Shown: positions 29,201 to 38,474 of the stretch, piece after piece
How the letters are laid out: each line of letters begins with the position of its first letter
Position numbering within the stretch: the first letter of the stretch is position 1
Source of the DNA: Budvicia aquatica DSM 5075 = ATCC 35567
GTDB lineage: Bacteria > Pseudomonadota > Gammaproteobacteria > Enterobacterales > Enterobacteriaceae
Direction: 5' to 3'
DNA: 64,000 nucleotides
Assembly: GCF_000427805.1 (NCBI RefSeq)
Contig: NZ_ATYS01000005.1
Location: 183,040-247,039, forward strand
Notes under the pieces: model-generated
The model's database searches: none
The model's input: the letters and a program-made list of their open reading frames with translations, nothing else
What the model was told of the DNA's origin: nothing
Position numbers and translations under genes: made by a program

Positions 29201-29291
29201 TTGCCGGTACCTGATTCTCAAAAAAGTACATGTAACCGCCCGGTTCCAGATTCTCCACATATTGCGTTTTGCTACTGTTATTCATATTCAT
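26286..29291 (-). CDS. Chondroitin ABC-type lyase (PL8), lacking a signal peptide
   Basis: 1001 residues, colinear with Proteus chondroitinase ABC I. The jelly-roll N-terminal domain, the (alpha/alpha) toroid and the C-terminal beta-sandwiches can all be followed. Catalytic equivalents are present: FHHCQHYPAYG gives His462 and Tyr469, LPLSGRHP gives Arg522, and NETYEANNLYGRY near 614 holds the glutamate. The lyase cleaves GalNAc-uronate bonds by beta-elimination and leaves an unsaturated uronate. The start has AAAGG just upstream, but the N-terminus (MNMNNSSKTQYVENLEPGG) has no hydrophobic core, and the homology begins where the mature Proteus enzyme begins. It is therefore predicted cytoplasmic, or secreted by an unknown route. 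Transcribed from the shared region at 29292-29543. Confidence 0.93.
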   Translation of the reverse strand: MNMNNSSKTQYVENLEPGGYMYFFENQVPATITTDGGSTLTISSQHARDGQQSLQWLFTQGSRLILNQEVGFQPQADEATPHTFLTWLYHAEPLDEQLTFHFGQGEAVNASFSISLAFSGWRGIAVPFRDMQGEAIEGMDRLTIIAPESAGQLLFDQIILSIPVDHRWPTPDYVVPFINPAVNTGPNKNWMAVLMYDQMLREHYDDFNFTLPFDDTSGDTAILYKNFDRHLAVNSSSTISQEKIDANLAKYTQFMLRDNPDGSITGKPLDHPKRQNFMRVDGILSPESLALLTDTINISVLGKALLETAKFLRTDSLSAENRRQLEARFIDGSRYAFEQGWQGGSGYQIVSHVGYQTRELFDAWFIGRRVLAQRGWLASAQQAMMWFSATGRIYEADETIIDSNVDILNTQLQWMIKSFLLLPEITVREALLTQLQSWLSKTLLASDGVGGGFKPEGSVFHHCQHYPAYGKDAFNGLGVAIYGLSGSPFRLSQAAHQRAKEVLLKMRIYTKETHIPLPLSGRHPDDKQVISAAPYQWMARAGSPDGTQTVDRELAAAYAYLANKPDFEGIPAESEPVGAWAMNYASMAVQRGRSAVLADKSWLVIARGFSRYLVGNETYEANNLYGRYLQYGHVAIEPADYSLRAFSHDGWNWSRYPGTTAIQLPNDQLIATLHQLPGAGIEEMLLSTETYSGATTLGDESSLFAVKLHGHAKYQQQSFRARKSCFIFANRIIALGSAIDNRDTEHHTETTLFQHKVPAGEVVEVNGEAINSIGTHLSLQGETRFKDPAGNRYFIPAGQQVRFSYDNQASNHEDDGTPTQGLFATAVIDHGKAPQQQSYEYAVVIEASGSSKPDYQVLRQDVSAHIVRDGVTGTEGYAFFSPVAGLTETLIIGSDSPAMVLANQLNAQEMHLSIVNPDLALYRGQDPDQIDANGDQVEVSIYSRPWGSNLSKIQVTQILIAGSWSLAEPYSAVTLVRQQNNSLLTIETRDARPEYIRLLKI

Positions 29292-29459
29292 TACCTTTCA
29301 ATTTAGAGGATCGATTTTTCACTTATTCATAATTAATGTTAATATAACAATCATCAATAAACCGAATTACACAGGAAATATAGCCTTTTACGTAACAACA
29401 TCCATTAATTTACCGAATATTTTAGAGAATAACCACCACTTACAAAACCTTTCGATAGT

Positions 29460-29475
29460 TGTGATAAAAATCACT
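29460..29475. promoter_or_regulatory. CRP-like site
   Basis: TGTGATAAAAATCACT, a near-perfect CRP palindrome (one mismatch in the last base of the consensus), centred about 76 bases before the anSME start. Confidence 0.72.
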
Positions 29476-29480
29476 AAAAC

Positions 29481-29495
29481 CTTCGTTTACTTACG
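29481..29495. promoter_or_regulatory. Possible AgaR-like box
   Basis: CTTCGTTTACTTACG; its complement CGTAAGTAAACGAAG follows the AAAnCAAAnGAA core with two mismatches. It sits six bases after the CRP-like site, the same close pairing as at 17529-17560. Confidence 0.4.
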
Positions 29496-29543
29496 TATAA
29501 TCGATGGATATATCAAGATCTGCCGAGGAAAGCGATCAACAAA

Positions 29544-30749
29544 ATGGCGAAGTCACATTCTCAATCCACCCGATTTCACATGATGGCGAAGCCCGTCAGT
29601 TACCGCTGTAACCTGAAGTGTGACTACTGTTTTTACCTCGAAAAAGAAGACATGATGGCGACACATCCGTCGGAGCGCATGAACGACGGCCTGCTGAAAC
29701 GCTATGTGCGCGACTATATTCGCGCACAAGACGACGAAGAGATCGATTTCGCCTGGCAGGGAGGGGAGCCGACACTCGCCGGGTTGGATTTCTACCGCCA
29801 GGTAGTGAAATATCAGCAGCGTTATGCCGATGGCAAGCGTATTACCAACAGCTTTCAGACCAACGCAGTGGCGATCAACCATCAGTGGGCCGAGTTTTTC
29901 GCCGAACATGGCTTCCTGATCGGTGTCTCCATCGATGGTATGCCGGAGATCCACGATCGCTACCGGATTTCGGTTAACGGGCGCCCCACATTCGAGCGGG
30001 TCAAACGCGCCATCGAGCTACTGAAAACACATCAGGTCGATTTCAATACCCTGACGGTGATCAACGATCAAAACTGGCAGCGGGGCAAGGAAACTTATCA
30101 GGCACTGAAAGCGCTGGGGTCGCAGTTTATGCAGTTTATCCCTATCGTGGAGATCGACGGGCGCCAACAGGAGGAGCGCTATTCGCCCGGCAAAACCGCC
30201 AAGCTCGCGCCCTTCTCCGTCCCTCCCCATGGCTACGGCCAGTTTATGACCGATGTCTTCGACCAATGGGTGCAACAGGATGTAGGCCAGATCTTCATAC
30301 GCGAGTTTGATAGCCTGCTGGCAAGTTGGCTCGGCTATCCCGCCTCGGTTTGTGTGCTCGCCCGCGAGTGTGGTCAGGCGCTGGTGATCGAGACCAATGG
30401 CGATGTCTACTCCTGCGATCACTATGTCTATCCCGCGAATAAGCTGGGTAATATGCAGGTGACTCCCCTCGGCACACTGGCGGGCAGCAAGCAGCAGCGG
30501 CGCTTCGGCAGTGCCAAACACGATAAACTGACCGGACAGTGCCTGCGCTGCGAGTTTCGGCCACTCTGCCACGGCGGCTGCCCTAAACACCGGATCACCC
30601 CCCTCGAAGGTGAGAAGCACCCGCATAACTATCTGTGTACTTCCTACCAGCAGATCTTCAACCACCTGGCGCCTGCGCTCAATATGATGGCGCAAGAGAT
30701 CCAACGCGGCGGTGTTGCCGCCAACGTGATGCCCCGACTCGCACGATAA
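29544..30749 (+). CDS. Anaerobic sulfatase-maturating enzyme (radical SAM/SPASM)
   Basis: 401 residues. The radical SAM cluster motif is CNLKCDYC (Cys22, Cys26, Cys29). The C-terminal SPASM cysteines are in VLARECGQ, DVYSCDHYVYP and CLRCEFRPLCHGGC, the usual arrangement for two auxiliary iron-sulfur clusters. anSMEs oxidise the active-site Cys or Ser of sulfatases to formylglycine without oxygen. Its client is almost certainly the CTPFR-type sulfatase at 15824-17389. AGGAAAG lies upstream of the ATG at slightly long spacing; a later start at 29580 would still keep the CxxxCxxC motif but lacks a ribosome site. The DUF2264 gene follows after 23 bases. Confidence 0.92.
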   Translation: MAKSHSQSTRFHMMAKPVSYRCNLKCDYCFYLEKEDMMATHPSERMNDGLLKRYVRDYIRAQDDEEIDFAWQGGEPTLAGLDFYRQVVKYQQRYADGKRITNSFQTNAVAINHQWAEFFAEHGFLIGVSIDGMPEIHDRYRISVNGRPTFERVKRAIELLKTHQVDFNTLTVINDQNWQRGKETYQALKALGSQFMQFIPIVEIDGRQQEERYSPGKTAKLAPFSVPPHGYGQFMTDVFDQWVQQDVGQIFIREFDSLLASWLGYPASVCVLARECGQALVIETNGDVYSCDHYVYPANKLGNMQVTPLGTLAGSKQQRRFGSAKHDKLTGQCLRCEFRPLCHGGCPKHRITPLEGEKHPHNYLCTSYQQIFNHLAPALNMMAQEIQRGGVAANVMPRLAR

Positions 30750-30772
30750 GGCTCCTGCTCTGGATAACCCTG

Positions 30773-32251
30773 ATGACCGTAAAACAAATCAATGCCGAAC
30801 CACGCCCGAAGATCCCCTACGAACATCCCGATGCACGCCGCTATCTGGCGTTATTCAAGGAGAACCTGATCCGCACCGTGGTGAAAAAAGCGCGTTACCC
30901 GCGCCATGACGCCGATATTCAGGCACAGTTCAATCAGCACAATGGCGATCTCCGCCAACAGTGCGAACAGCTGGTACGCTATGTTGCGGAAGCCTTTAAT
31001 CATTATGCAGTATGGGATTACAGCCACGCCTATTACCCTGGCCGACCCAGCCAGCAGAATGCCCGTATGGATGCGATGGAAGGGGTTAGCAGAGTGCTGC
31101 CCACACTGGCTGCCTGGCTGAATGCCAACGGCGATAGCCCATTACTGGGGTTGAACGGCACAAGTCTCGATGTAGCCGAGATCCTGCGCAAAAGCTTTCT
31201 GGCGGGTACCCAACCACAGCACAAAGGTTACTGGGGTGAGATACAGGATTACGATCAGCGCATCTGCGAGAGCGCCGATCTGGCGCTGGCATTATGGCTC
31301 AGTAGAGCCTGGGTCTGGGATCGCTTTACCGCTGAGCAGCAACAGCAAGTTCAGCGCTGGTTTCAGCAGGTCAATCACTGCAAAACCGTCGATAACAACT
31401 GGCACCTGTTCCCATTGACCGTACAGATCGTGTTCAAGGCGCTGACCGGCGAAGACCAGGTCGAGCACGCCCGTTACCAGCGTATCAAGGCCTTCTATGT
31501 CGGAGACGGGTGGTTTCGCGACGGAGCGAAGGGAAACTATGACTACTACAATGCCTGGGGTTTCTTCTACTCTCTCTACTGGTTGGATCGCATCGACCCC
31601 ACCTTCGACCCAGAGTTTATCTCACCGTCACTGGCCGCTTTTGTCGCCAACTACCGCTATCTCTTTACCCCTCAGGGGCTGCCTTTCTTTGGTCGCAGCC
31701 TGTGTTACCGGCTTGCCGCCGCAGCCCCTTTGCTCGCCGCTATCGATCAAGAGGATCCACTCCTGGCCCCCGGCGAAGCCAAACGAGCCTTCAGCACCAG
31801 CCTGCGTTACTTTATCGGCCAGGGCGCCCTGCGCAACGGCGCACCGACACCGGGGCTGTTTGCCGATGATTTCCGCCTGGTGGATAACTACAGTGGGCCT
31901 GCCAGCAGCTTCTGGTCGTTACGGGCGCTGAATATTGCGCTGTTCAGCGGCGAACGTTCGGGGTTATGGCAGGCCGAAGAGCTGCCACTGGCTGTCGAAC
32001 AAGGCGATTTCGACCTGATGATCCCCGCCATCGACGCACGGTTTATTGGCGTTTTCGCAACGAAAGAGGTGATCGTCACCTTTCGATCGGAATACACCAC
32101 CGAACAGACGCCACTAACCCGCCGCTTATTGACCCAATCCACCACTGATCGCCTGCTGGAAAGGGTCTCTGGGCGAGCAAGAAGGCCGAAAAACAACCTG
32201 TTAAGGAAAGGTATTACCTGTTACACATCGAAAATGTCTCATTTTTTTTAA
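30773..32251 (+). CDS. DUF2264 family protein, probable alpha/alpha-barrel glycosidase of the GAG locus
   Basis: Start taken at ATG 30773, after the anSME stop; the reading frame also extends upstream within anSME. The 492-residue product matches DUF2264: RMDAMEGVSRVLPTLAAWL near residue 100, WGEIQDYDQRICESADLALAL near 155, DNNWHLFPLTVQ near 207, RDGAKGNYDYYNAWGF near 245 and GRSLCYRLAAAAPL near 303. Aromatic and acidic residues in these helices recall (alpha/alpha)n glycosidases; I recall that some DUF2264 proteins have been placed in a beta-glucuronidase family (GH154), which should be checked. No signal peptide. The last 30 residues look unlike protein of the family, so a C-terminal beta-domain may be lost. 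Role in the locus is inferred from operon position. Confidence 0.8.
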   Translation: MTVKQINAEPRPKIPYEHPDARRYLALFKENLIRTVVKKARYPRHDADIQAQFNQHNGDLRQQCEQLVRYVAEAFNHYAVWDYSHAYYPGRPSQQNARMDAMEGVSRVLPTLAAWLNANGDSPLLGLNGTSLDVAEILRKSFLAGTQPQHKGYWGEIQDYDQRICESADLALALWLSRAWVWDRFTAEQQQQVQRWFQQVNHCKTVDNNWHLFPLTVQIVFKALTGEDQVEHARYQRIKAFYVGDGWFRDGAKGNYDYYNAWGFFYSLYWLDRIDPTFDPEFISPSLAAFVANYRYLFTPQGLPFFGRSLCYRLAAAAPLLAAIDQEDPLLAPGEAKRAFSTSLRYFIGQGALRNGAPTPGLFADDFRLVDNYSGPASSFWSLRALNIALFSGERSGLWQAEELPLAVEQGDFDLMIPAIDARFIGVFATKEVIVTFRSEYTTEQTPLTRRLLTQSTTDRLLERVSGRARRPKNNLLRKGITCYTSKMSHFF

Positions 32252-32280
32252 TTTCATAACCTTTCGATTAAACGATTTTA

Positions 32281-32296
32281 TGTGATCAAAGTCTTT
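32281..32296. promoter_or_regulatory. Possible CRP site (one good half)
   Basis: TGTGATCAAAGTCTTT has a perfect left half and a poor right half, 66 bases before kbaY. Confidence 0.35.
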
Positions 32297-32325
32297 CCAT
32301 TTTCTTTTTATTTCGCATAATATGA

Positions 32326-33216
<891 letters not shown>

Positions 33217-33228
33217 AGGAATATGAAA

Positions 33229-33810
33229 ATGGCAAAACGGGTAGCCGTGCTATTGGCCGATGGCTTTGAGGAAGGTGAAGCCGTTATCTTTATCGATATT
33301 ATGCGCAGGCTGGATATTCAGGTCGATGTCCTCGCCTGTCAGGATCGCCTCGAACTGAGCAGCGCCTACGCCACCCGCATATCTGCGGAGGATCGGCTGA
33401 GTAACCGAATCGATGCTATCTACGATGCCGTCATGCTGCCTGGCGGCCCCAAAGGGACGGATAATCTATCGGCCAACCCGCAGGCGATCGCTTTTATTCG
33501 CCAGCATATCGCCGCCGATAAATATATCTGTGCCCTCTGCTCCTCTGCGGCCAAGGTATTGGCCGCACACGGGCTATTGGCCGGCCGTCGCTATACCACC
33601 GGTGGCGGGCTGGAGAAAAAATTTCAGGATGGCCAGTTTGTCGATCGCAAAGTGGTGGTTGATGGTCGCTTTATCAGCGGCAAGGGATTTGGCGTCAGCT
33701 TTGAGTTCGCCTTTACCGTTGGCAAAATGCTACTGACCGAGCAGGTCGAGAAGGTCGATCGTCAGGCAGCACATATCTATTTCGATCACTGGCCGCTGCA
33801 GGAGGGATGA
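33229..33810 (+). CDS. DJ-1/PfpI family protein (YajL-like)
   Basis: 193 residues with start at ATG 33229, 8 bases after AAAGGA; ATG 33223 is too close to it. The fold is recognisable from VAVLLADGFEEGEAV at the N-terminus, AVMLPGGPKGTDNL near 65, and the nucleophile elbow ICALCSSAAKVL near 100, where the reactive cysteine is expected. The family includes chaperones and glyoxalase/deglycase enzymes. It is 12 bases after kbaY and likely co-transcribed, so it may guard against reactive carbonyls from triose phosphates; this link is inference. Confidence 0.85.
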   Translation: MAKRVAVLLADGFEEGEAVIFIDIMRRLDIQVDVLACQDRLELSSAYATRISAEDRLSNRIDAIYDAVMLPGGPKGTDNLSANPQAIAFIRQHIAADKYICALCSSAAKVLAAHGLLAGRRYTTGGGLEKKFQDGQFVDRKVVVDGRFISGKGFGVSFEFAFTVGKMLLTEQVEKVDRQAAHIYFDHWPLQEG

Positions 33811-33814
33811 AATG

Positions 33815-33850
33815 CACATCGCCCGCAAAGAGAACTTAGCGGGCGATGTG
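33815..33850 (+). terminator. Hairpin terminator after the kbaY unit
   Basis: Perfect 12-bp stem CACATCGCCCGC / GCGGGCGATGTG with a 12-base loop, followed by TGTTTAC rather than a clean T-run. It closes the GAG locus. Confidence 0.7.
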
Positions 33851-33973
33851 TGTTTACGTCGTTGAGATTATTCTACCGTCACTGACTTCGCCAGGTTAGT
33901 AGACAAGAAAGGTTTTATAACTATTTGATATAGTTTTAATTTATTGAGTTCTATTGAGATGGTGTAGCCAAAG

Positions 33974-34068
33974 TGGCGGAAAGTCACAGGAGTCGAACCT
34001 GCCAGGGACCGCTGGCGGCCCCATCTGGATTTGAAGTCCAGCCGCCCCACCGGGAGCGATGACCTTCC
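33974..34068 (-). tRNA. selC: tRNA-Sec (selenocysteine)
   Basis: The 95-base minus-strand gene begins GGAAGGTCATCGCTCC and ends with an encoded CCA. It has the long variable arm with GGGGCCGCCAGCGGTCCC, the UCA anticodon inside CTGGACTTCAAATCCAG, and the T-arm GGTTCGACTCC. It is nearly identical to E. coli selC. Its 3' end faces the GAG locus, the side where islands integrate at tRNA genes. A TATAGT-like -10 lies just upstream (34085-34090). It decodes UGA in formate dehydrogenases such as the fdoG at the end of this window. Confidence 0.96.
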
Positions 34069-34238
34069 ATTTAGTCGGATAGGTACTATAAGCTAGGCCG
34101 ATGATTATACATCTAAACCCCTAAGATTCGTATCCCTTATTTTGTGCTCAAGCGCTAATAACACCCCATTAAATGACCAAAACTGTTGTATTGTCATTGC
34201 TTACTAGCCGATCCTCTTCTGATTCTATCTTTCTGTTT

Positions 34239-35417
34239 TTAAAAAATAATTTCACCGTACTTCTCACGATACTCTTTAGGCGTGATGCCATGCTCTTTCT
34301 TAAAAACTGAATAGAAGTACTGCAACGACGGGTAGCCGCACATCTGCGAAATCTCATTGATTGCCAGCGTACTGGCAGCCAAAAACTCGCTGGCCCGATT
34401 GAGTTTTTCCTGATGAATCAGCCCATGAATCGTATTGCCGGTTTCATCTTTAAAGCGCTTTTCCAGATTGGAACGGGAAATTCCCACCGCATCCAGTACC
34501 TGTTCCACCTTAATCCCTTTACAGGCGTGATAACGAATAAAGTGCATGGCCTGAATAACCGCGGGATCGTGCAATGAACGGTAATCGGTTGAGCGCCGCT
34601 CGACCACTTTAATCGGCGGGACCAGAATCTTCTGAACCGGCATATCGGCCTGCCGCAGCATTTTATGCAGTAACTTAGCGGCCTGATACCCCATCTGGCG
34701 AGACCCCTGAGCCACGGATGAAAGGGCAACCCGCGACAGGTAACGGGTGAGCTCTTCATTATCAATACCTATAACGCATAGCTTTTCCGGCACTGCAATA
34801 TCCAGGTGTTCACACACCTGCAGCAAATGGCGGGCACGGGCATCGGTTACGGCAATAATACCGGTATGGGCCGGCAGGTTTTGTAGCCAGTCGGCCAGCC
34901 GATTTTGAGCATGCTTCCAGTTCTCCGGAGCGGTCTCCATCCCCTGATACACCGAACTGCGGTAGCTTCCTTCGCTAACTAGCTGCCGGAAGGCATGTTC
35001 CCGTTCAGAGGCCCAGCGGCGGTTCGGATCGGGGGGAATGCTATAAAAAGCAAAGTGGTTCAGCCCTTTCTCTTTCAGGTGCATAAACGCAGCGCTAACC
35101 AGTGCATAGTTGTCAGTCGCAATATAGTTAACCGGCGGATAATCTTGCGCCCGATGATAAGAACCACCGACGCCAACCACCGGCACCGTAACGTGGCTCA
35201 GCGCCAGCTCAATTTGAGGATCGTCAAAGTCAGCAATAACCCCGTCACCCAGCCAGTCTTTAACATTGTCGATCCGGCAGCGGAAGTCTTCATCAATGAA
35301 AATATCCCAGTCACACTGAGATGCCTGTAAGTACTCACCAACACCTTCAACAACCTGTCGGTCATACACTTTGTTGGCGTTAAATAACAAGGTAATACGA
35401 AAGCGTTTTTCAAACAT
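34239..35417 (-). CDS. xylR: Xylose operon activator XylR
   Basis: 392 residues. Residues 1-270 are a periplasmic-binding-protein-like sensor (ITLLFNANKVYDRQVVEGVG, CVIGIDNEELTRYLSR). The C-terminus has two AraC-type helix-turn-helices (VEQVLDAVGISRSNLEKRFK and INEISQMCGYPSLQYFYSVF). It binds D-xylose and activates xylAB and xylFGH. It lies downstream of xylH on the same strand, as in E. coli, separated by about 300 bases and an ERIC copy. Confidence 0.96.
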   Translation of the reverse strand: MFEKRFRITLLFNANKVYDRQVVEGVGEYLQASQCDWDIFIDEDFRCRIDNVKDWLGDGVIADFDDPQIELALSHVTVPVVGVGGSYHRAQDYPPVNYIATDNYALVSAAFMHLKEKGLNHFAFYSIPPDPNRRWASEREHAFRQLVSEGSYRSSVYQGMETAPENWKHAQNRLADWLQNLPAHTGIIAVTDARARHLLQVCEHLDIAVPEKLCVIGIDNEELTRYLSRVALSSVAQGSRQMGYQAAKLLHKMLRQADMPVQKILVPPIKVVERRSTDYRSLHDPAVIQAMHFIRYHACKGIKVEQVLDAVGISRSNLEKRFKDETGNTIHGLIHQEKLNRASEFLAASTLAINEISQMCGYPSLQYFYSVFKKEHGITPKEYREKYGEIIF

Positions 35418-35655
35418 GGCGCGGGAATTCCTGATGAATAACCTAAGGTCAATGACGGGTTCTCATTGTCCAACGGGATAGCGATATAAGCACCATAGCC
35501 GGGAACAATACGGTTAAATAGCTAACCGCAACTTCTGTACCACAGCCTCTGATAAAATGTTAGATAACCATCCCAAAACTACAACGCTCCGCACATTCTT
35601 AACAAAGATTTATACAACCTTTCCTAAAAATATACGGAGCTGTAGAAAAACCTAA
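35418..35655. other. xylH-xylR spacer
   Basis: No gene. Together with ERIC copy C at 35656-35719 it forms the 301-base gap; a private xylR promoter is expected here, as in E. coli, but no convincing -35/-10 pair was fixed. Confidence 0.4.
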
Positions 35656-35719
35656 TCTATAGCCTAAATAATTCAAGTTGCAGCCAATGCACCTGTAACT
35701 TGAAGTATGACGGATATAT
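35656..35719. repeat. ERIC-type repeat, copy C (short, internally deleted)
   Basis: CTATAGCCTAAATAATTCAA ... GTAACTTGAAGTATGACGGA: only the two ERIC ends remain. Its right end touches the TGA stop codon of xylH (35719-35721). Confidence 0.7.
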
Positions 35720-36870
35720 CAGGCTCTCTTTTTAGTTGCAGAATCCATCCATACTGCCAGTAATAAAATCGCGCCTTTGACGATATACTGCCAGAAGGTC
35801 GGCACGTCCAGCATGCTCATGCCGTTATCCAGTGATGCCATAATAAAGGCCCCCATCACTGCCCCGCCGACGCTACCAATACCACCGGCCAGGCTGGTAC
35901 CGCCAATCACACAGGCGGCGATGGCATCAAGTTCAGCGATATTACCGGCAGAAGGCGAACCGGCCCCCAAGCGGGAGCTTAAAATCAAACCGGCAATGGC
36001 AACCATCAGGCCGTTGATGGCAAATACCGCCAGCTTGGTACGCTCAACGTTAATCCCCGATAGCCGCGCGGCATCAATATTGCCGCCAATAGCATAAATC
36101 CGGCGGCCAAACGCGGTTCGGGTCGCCATAAAAATACCGACTAACATCAGGGCTGCCAGCAGCAGAACCGGCGTTGGTACGCCCCGGTAATCATTGAGTA
36201 GATAAATCGCCCCCAGTAGAACGATGGCCATCATAGTTTGGCGCCCGACGTCGCTGCTCTTTGAGGTGACCGGTAGCCCCAGCGACTGGCGATGGGTTCT
36301 CTGCCGCCACTGCCAGATAACAAACAGCACCATAACGGCAAAGCCAATGCCAAAGCCCAGACCGTCTGAAAGATAGCTCTGCCCAATCTGAGACATCGCG
36401 TTGCTGGTCGGAGACACCGTGGTTCCGTTAGTGATCCCGACTAAAATACCGCGGAAGGCCAGCATACCGGCCAGAGTTACAATAAAAGAAGGTACCTTAC
36501 GGTAGGCAACCCACCAGCCATTCCAAGCCCCGAGTAGTAGCCCCATCACCAGAGTGACCACAATCGTTAACGGTAATGGCCAGCCAAACCAGACGTCAAA
36601 AATAGCCGCTGCACCGCCTAAAAGCCCCATCATTGAACCAACAGACAGATCGATCTCGGCAGAAATAATCACAAAGACCATACCGACGGCCAGAATCCCG
36701 GTGATTGCCGTTTGTCTGAGCAGGTTGGAGATATTTCTCGGGCTGATATAGGCTCCGTCAGTCGCTACGCTAAAAAAGATGATAATCGCCACAATAGCGG
36801 CCAGCATGACAAAAACCTGAAGGTTGATCTTCTTAGCACCGTCTGCGGGTGATAACGCTTTTTTAAACAT
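35719..36870 (-). CDS. xylH: D-xylose ABC transporter permease XylH
   Basis: 383 residues, start at ATG 36870 with AGGAG 8 bases upstream; a GTG at 36879 is possible. About ten hydrophobic helices; family motifs include [14 protein letters not shown] near residue 75 and [19 protein letters not shown] near 315, plus [11 protein letters not shown] near 255. Inner-membrane channel of the xylose importer. The start overlaps the xylG stop by 8 bases, so translation is coupled. Confidence 0.96.
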   Translation of the reverse strand: MFKKALSPADGAKKINLQVFVMLAAIVAIIIFFSVATDGAYISPRNISNLLRQTAITGILAVGMVFVIISAEIDLSVGSMMGLLGGAAAIFDVWFGWPLPLTIVVTLVMGLLLGAWNGWWVAYRKVPSFIVTLAGMLAFRGILVGITNGTTVSPTSNAMSQIGQSYLSDGLGFGIGFAVMVLFVIWQWRQRTHRQSLGLPVTSKSSDVGRQTMMAIVLLGAIYLLNDYRGVPTPVLLLAALMLVGIFMATRTAFGRRIYAIGGNIDAARLSGINVERTKLAVFAINGLMVAIAGLILSSRLGAGSPSAGNIAELDAIAACVIGGTSLAGGIGSVGGAVMGAFIMASLDNGMSMLDVPTFWQYIVKGAILLLAVWMDSATKKRA

Positions 36871-38389
36871 GATGTTCACTCCTGAGTGCTGCTTCCATAA
36901 TTTTTTCCTGAGTCAGAGACTGATTGACTAAATCGGCTTTGATACAACCTTCATGCATCACCAATACCCGATCGCTTAAACCCAGTACCTCCGGTAATTC
37001 AGATGAGATCACGATTAACGCAATCCCCTGTTCTACCAGTTGATTAATCAGCTTATAAATTTCATATTTGGCGCCAATATCAATACCGCGCGTTGGCTCA
37101 TCAAGAATCAAAATTTTAGGATTAAGCAGCAGGCATTTAGCCAAAATTGCTTTTTGTTGATTACCGCCACTCAGGCGGGCAATGGCCAGCTCCGGTGAAG
37201 ATGTTTTAACTTTTAAGCGCTGAATGGATTGCTGAATGGTTGACTGCTCTTTGGCATCATCCAATATGCTTAACCAGCCGCTGAAGTCATCCAAGGCGGC
37301 CAAGGTCATATTGGCACCGACGCCCATCACCGGAATAATGCCGTCTTTCTTACGATCCTCCGGCACCATCGCTATGCCATGTTTAATTGCGTCCTGACAG
37401 CTGCGAATTTTTACCGGCTGACCGTCAATTTTAATCTCCCCCTGCCAGCGCCCCCGATAGGCCCCGAACAGACACTGGACGGTTTCAGTACGACCGGCGC
37501 CCACCAAACCGGCAATGCCCAGAATCTCGCCGCGATGCAGAGAAAAGGAGACATCATTCACCCGTTTGATATGGCGGTTAATCGGGTGCCAGGCCGTCAG
37601 GTTATCAACCCGCAGAATCTCTTCGCCGATAGTGTGTTCAGACTGAGGATAAAGCTCTTTCAGCTCTCGTCCGACCATCATGGCAATAATGGCATCTTCA
37701 TCCATTTCGCTGGCCTGACGGGTACCGATATGCTTGCCATCGCGAATAACACAGATCAGATCTGAAATGGCTTTTACTTCATTAAGCTTGTGGGAAATAT
37801 AGATACAGGCGATATCGTGGCTTTGCAGGTCGCGGATAATATTCAACAGGATTTCAGTTTCGCTTTCCGTCAGGGAAGCCGTCGGCTCATCCAGCACCAA
37901 TAAACGAACCTGTTTATTCAGCGCTTTGGCAATCTCTACCAGCTGTTGCTGCCCTAAACCTAACTCACCCACCTTAGTATTCGGGCTGACCGCTAACTTG
38001 ACCTGCTGTAACAGACGCTGGCAGCGCAGATACATTGAGTCATAGTCCATAATGCCGAAGCGCCCGCGTTCCGAGCCGAGAAAAATATTCTCAAGCACCG
38101 TCATCTCTTTTACCAATGCCAGTTCCTGATGAATGATCGCAATGCCTTTTTGTTCGGTATCGCGAATATTTTTGGCCTGAATCAGGTCACCGGAGAACAA
38201 AATATCTCCTTGATACTGACCATGAGGGTAGATCCCGCACAGTACTTTCATTAACGTTGACTTGCCTGAACCGTTCTCTCCACAGAGAGAAAGCACCTGA
38301 CCGGCATTCAGCGTTAAAGAAATATCATCAACCGCTTTAACATCACCAAAGGCCTTGGTGATGTTTTTCATTTCTAACAGGTGTGGCAT
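36863..38389 (-). CDS. xylG: D-xylose ABC transporter ATP-binding protein XylG
   Basis: 508 residues from ATG 38389 ([15 protein letters not shown], the E. coli start); an upstream GTG at 38407 would add six residues. It contains two ABC cassettes. The first has Walker [10 protein letters not shown] near residue 38 and the signature [15 protein letters not shown]; the second has GLVGAGRTE near 287 and [16 protein letters not shown] with [11 protein letters not shown] near 400. It energises xylose import with XylF and XylH. Confidence 0.96.
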   Translation of the reverse strand: MPHLLEMKNITKAFGDVKAVDDISLTLNAGQVLSLCGENGSGKSTLMKVLCGIYPHGQYQGDILFSGDLIQAKNIRDTEQKGIAIIHQELALVKEMTVLENIFLGSERGRFGIMDYDSMYLRCQRLLQQVKLAVSPNTKVGELGLGQQQLVEIAKALNKQVRLLVLDEPTASLTESETEILLNIIRDLQSHDIACIYISHKLNEVKAISDLICVIRDGKHIGTRQASEMDEDAIIAMMVGRELKELYPQSEHTIGEEILRVDNLTAWHPINRHIKRVNDVSFSLHRGEILGIAGLVGAGRTETVQCLFGAYRGRWQGEIKIDGQPVKIRSCQDAIKHGIAMVPEDRKKDGIIPVMGVGANMTLAALDDFSGWLSILDDAKEQSTIQQSIQRLKVKTSSPELAIARLSGGNQQKAILAKCLLLNPKILILDEPTRGIDIGAKYEIYKLINQLVEQGIALIVISSELPEVLGLSDRVLVMHEGCIKADLVNQSLTQEKIMEAALRSEHHV

Positions 38390-38474
38390 TACGATGTACT
38401 CCACCAAGACATAACACAGGCTAACGTCATCCGGAATGCCGCCGTTAGCGCGGCACCCGTGATGTCGCCTTTAA

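Larger units (their letters stand above)
29292..29543. promoter_or_regulatory. Divergent control region of the PL8 and anSME-DUF2264 units
   Basis: 252 AT-rich bases with no gene. Holds a strong CRP-like site and an AgaR-like box (listed separately), plus ACCTTTCGATAG at about 29447. Promoters for both directions are expected here. Confidence 0.65.

Noticed and set aside
30635-30772. N-terminal extension of the DUF2264 protein into anSME
   Set aside because: The extension is the out-of-frame reading of the anSME 3' end; ATG 30773 lies just after that gene.
33960-34080. Attachment-site duplication of the selC 3' end
   Set aside because: I looked for a second copy of the TGGCGGAAAGTCACAGG end near 14.4-15.1 kb and 5.2-6.5 kb and found none, so no att pair is claimed.
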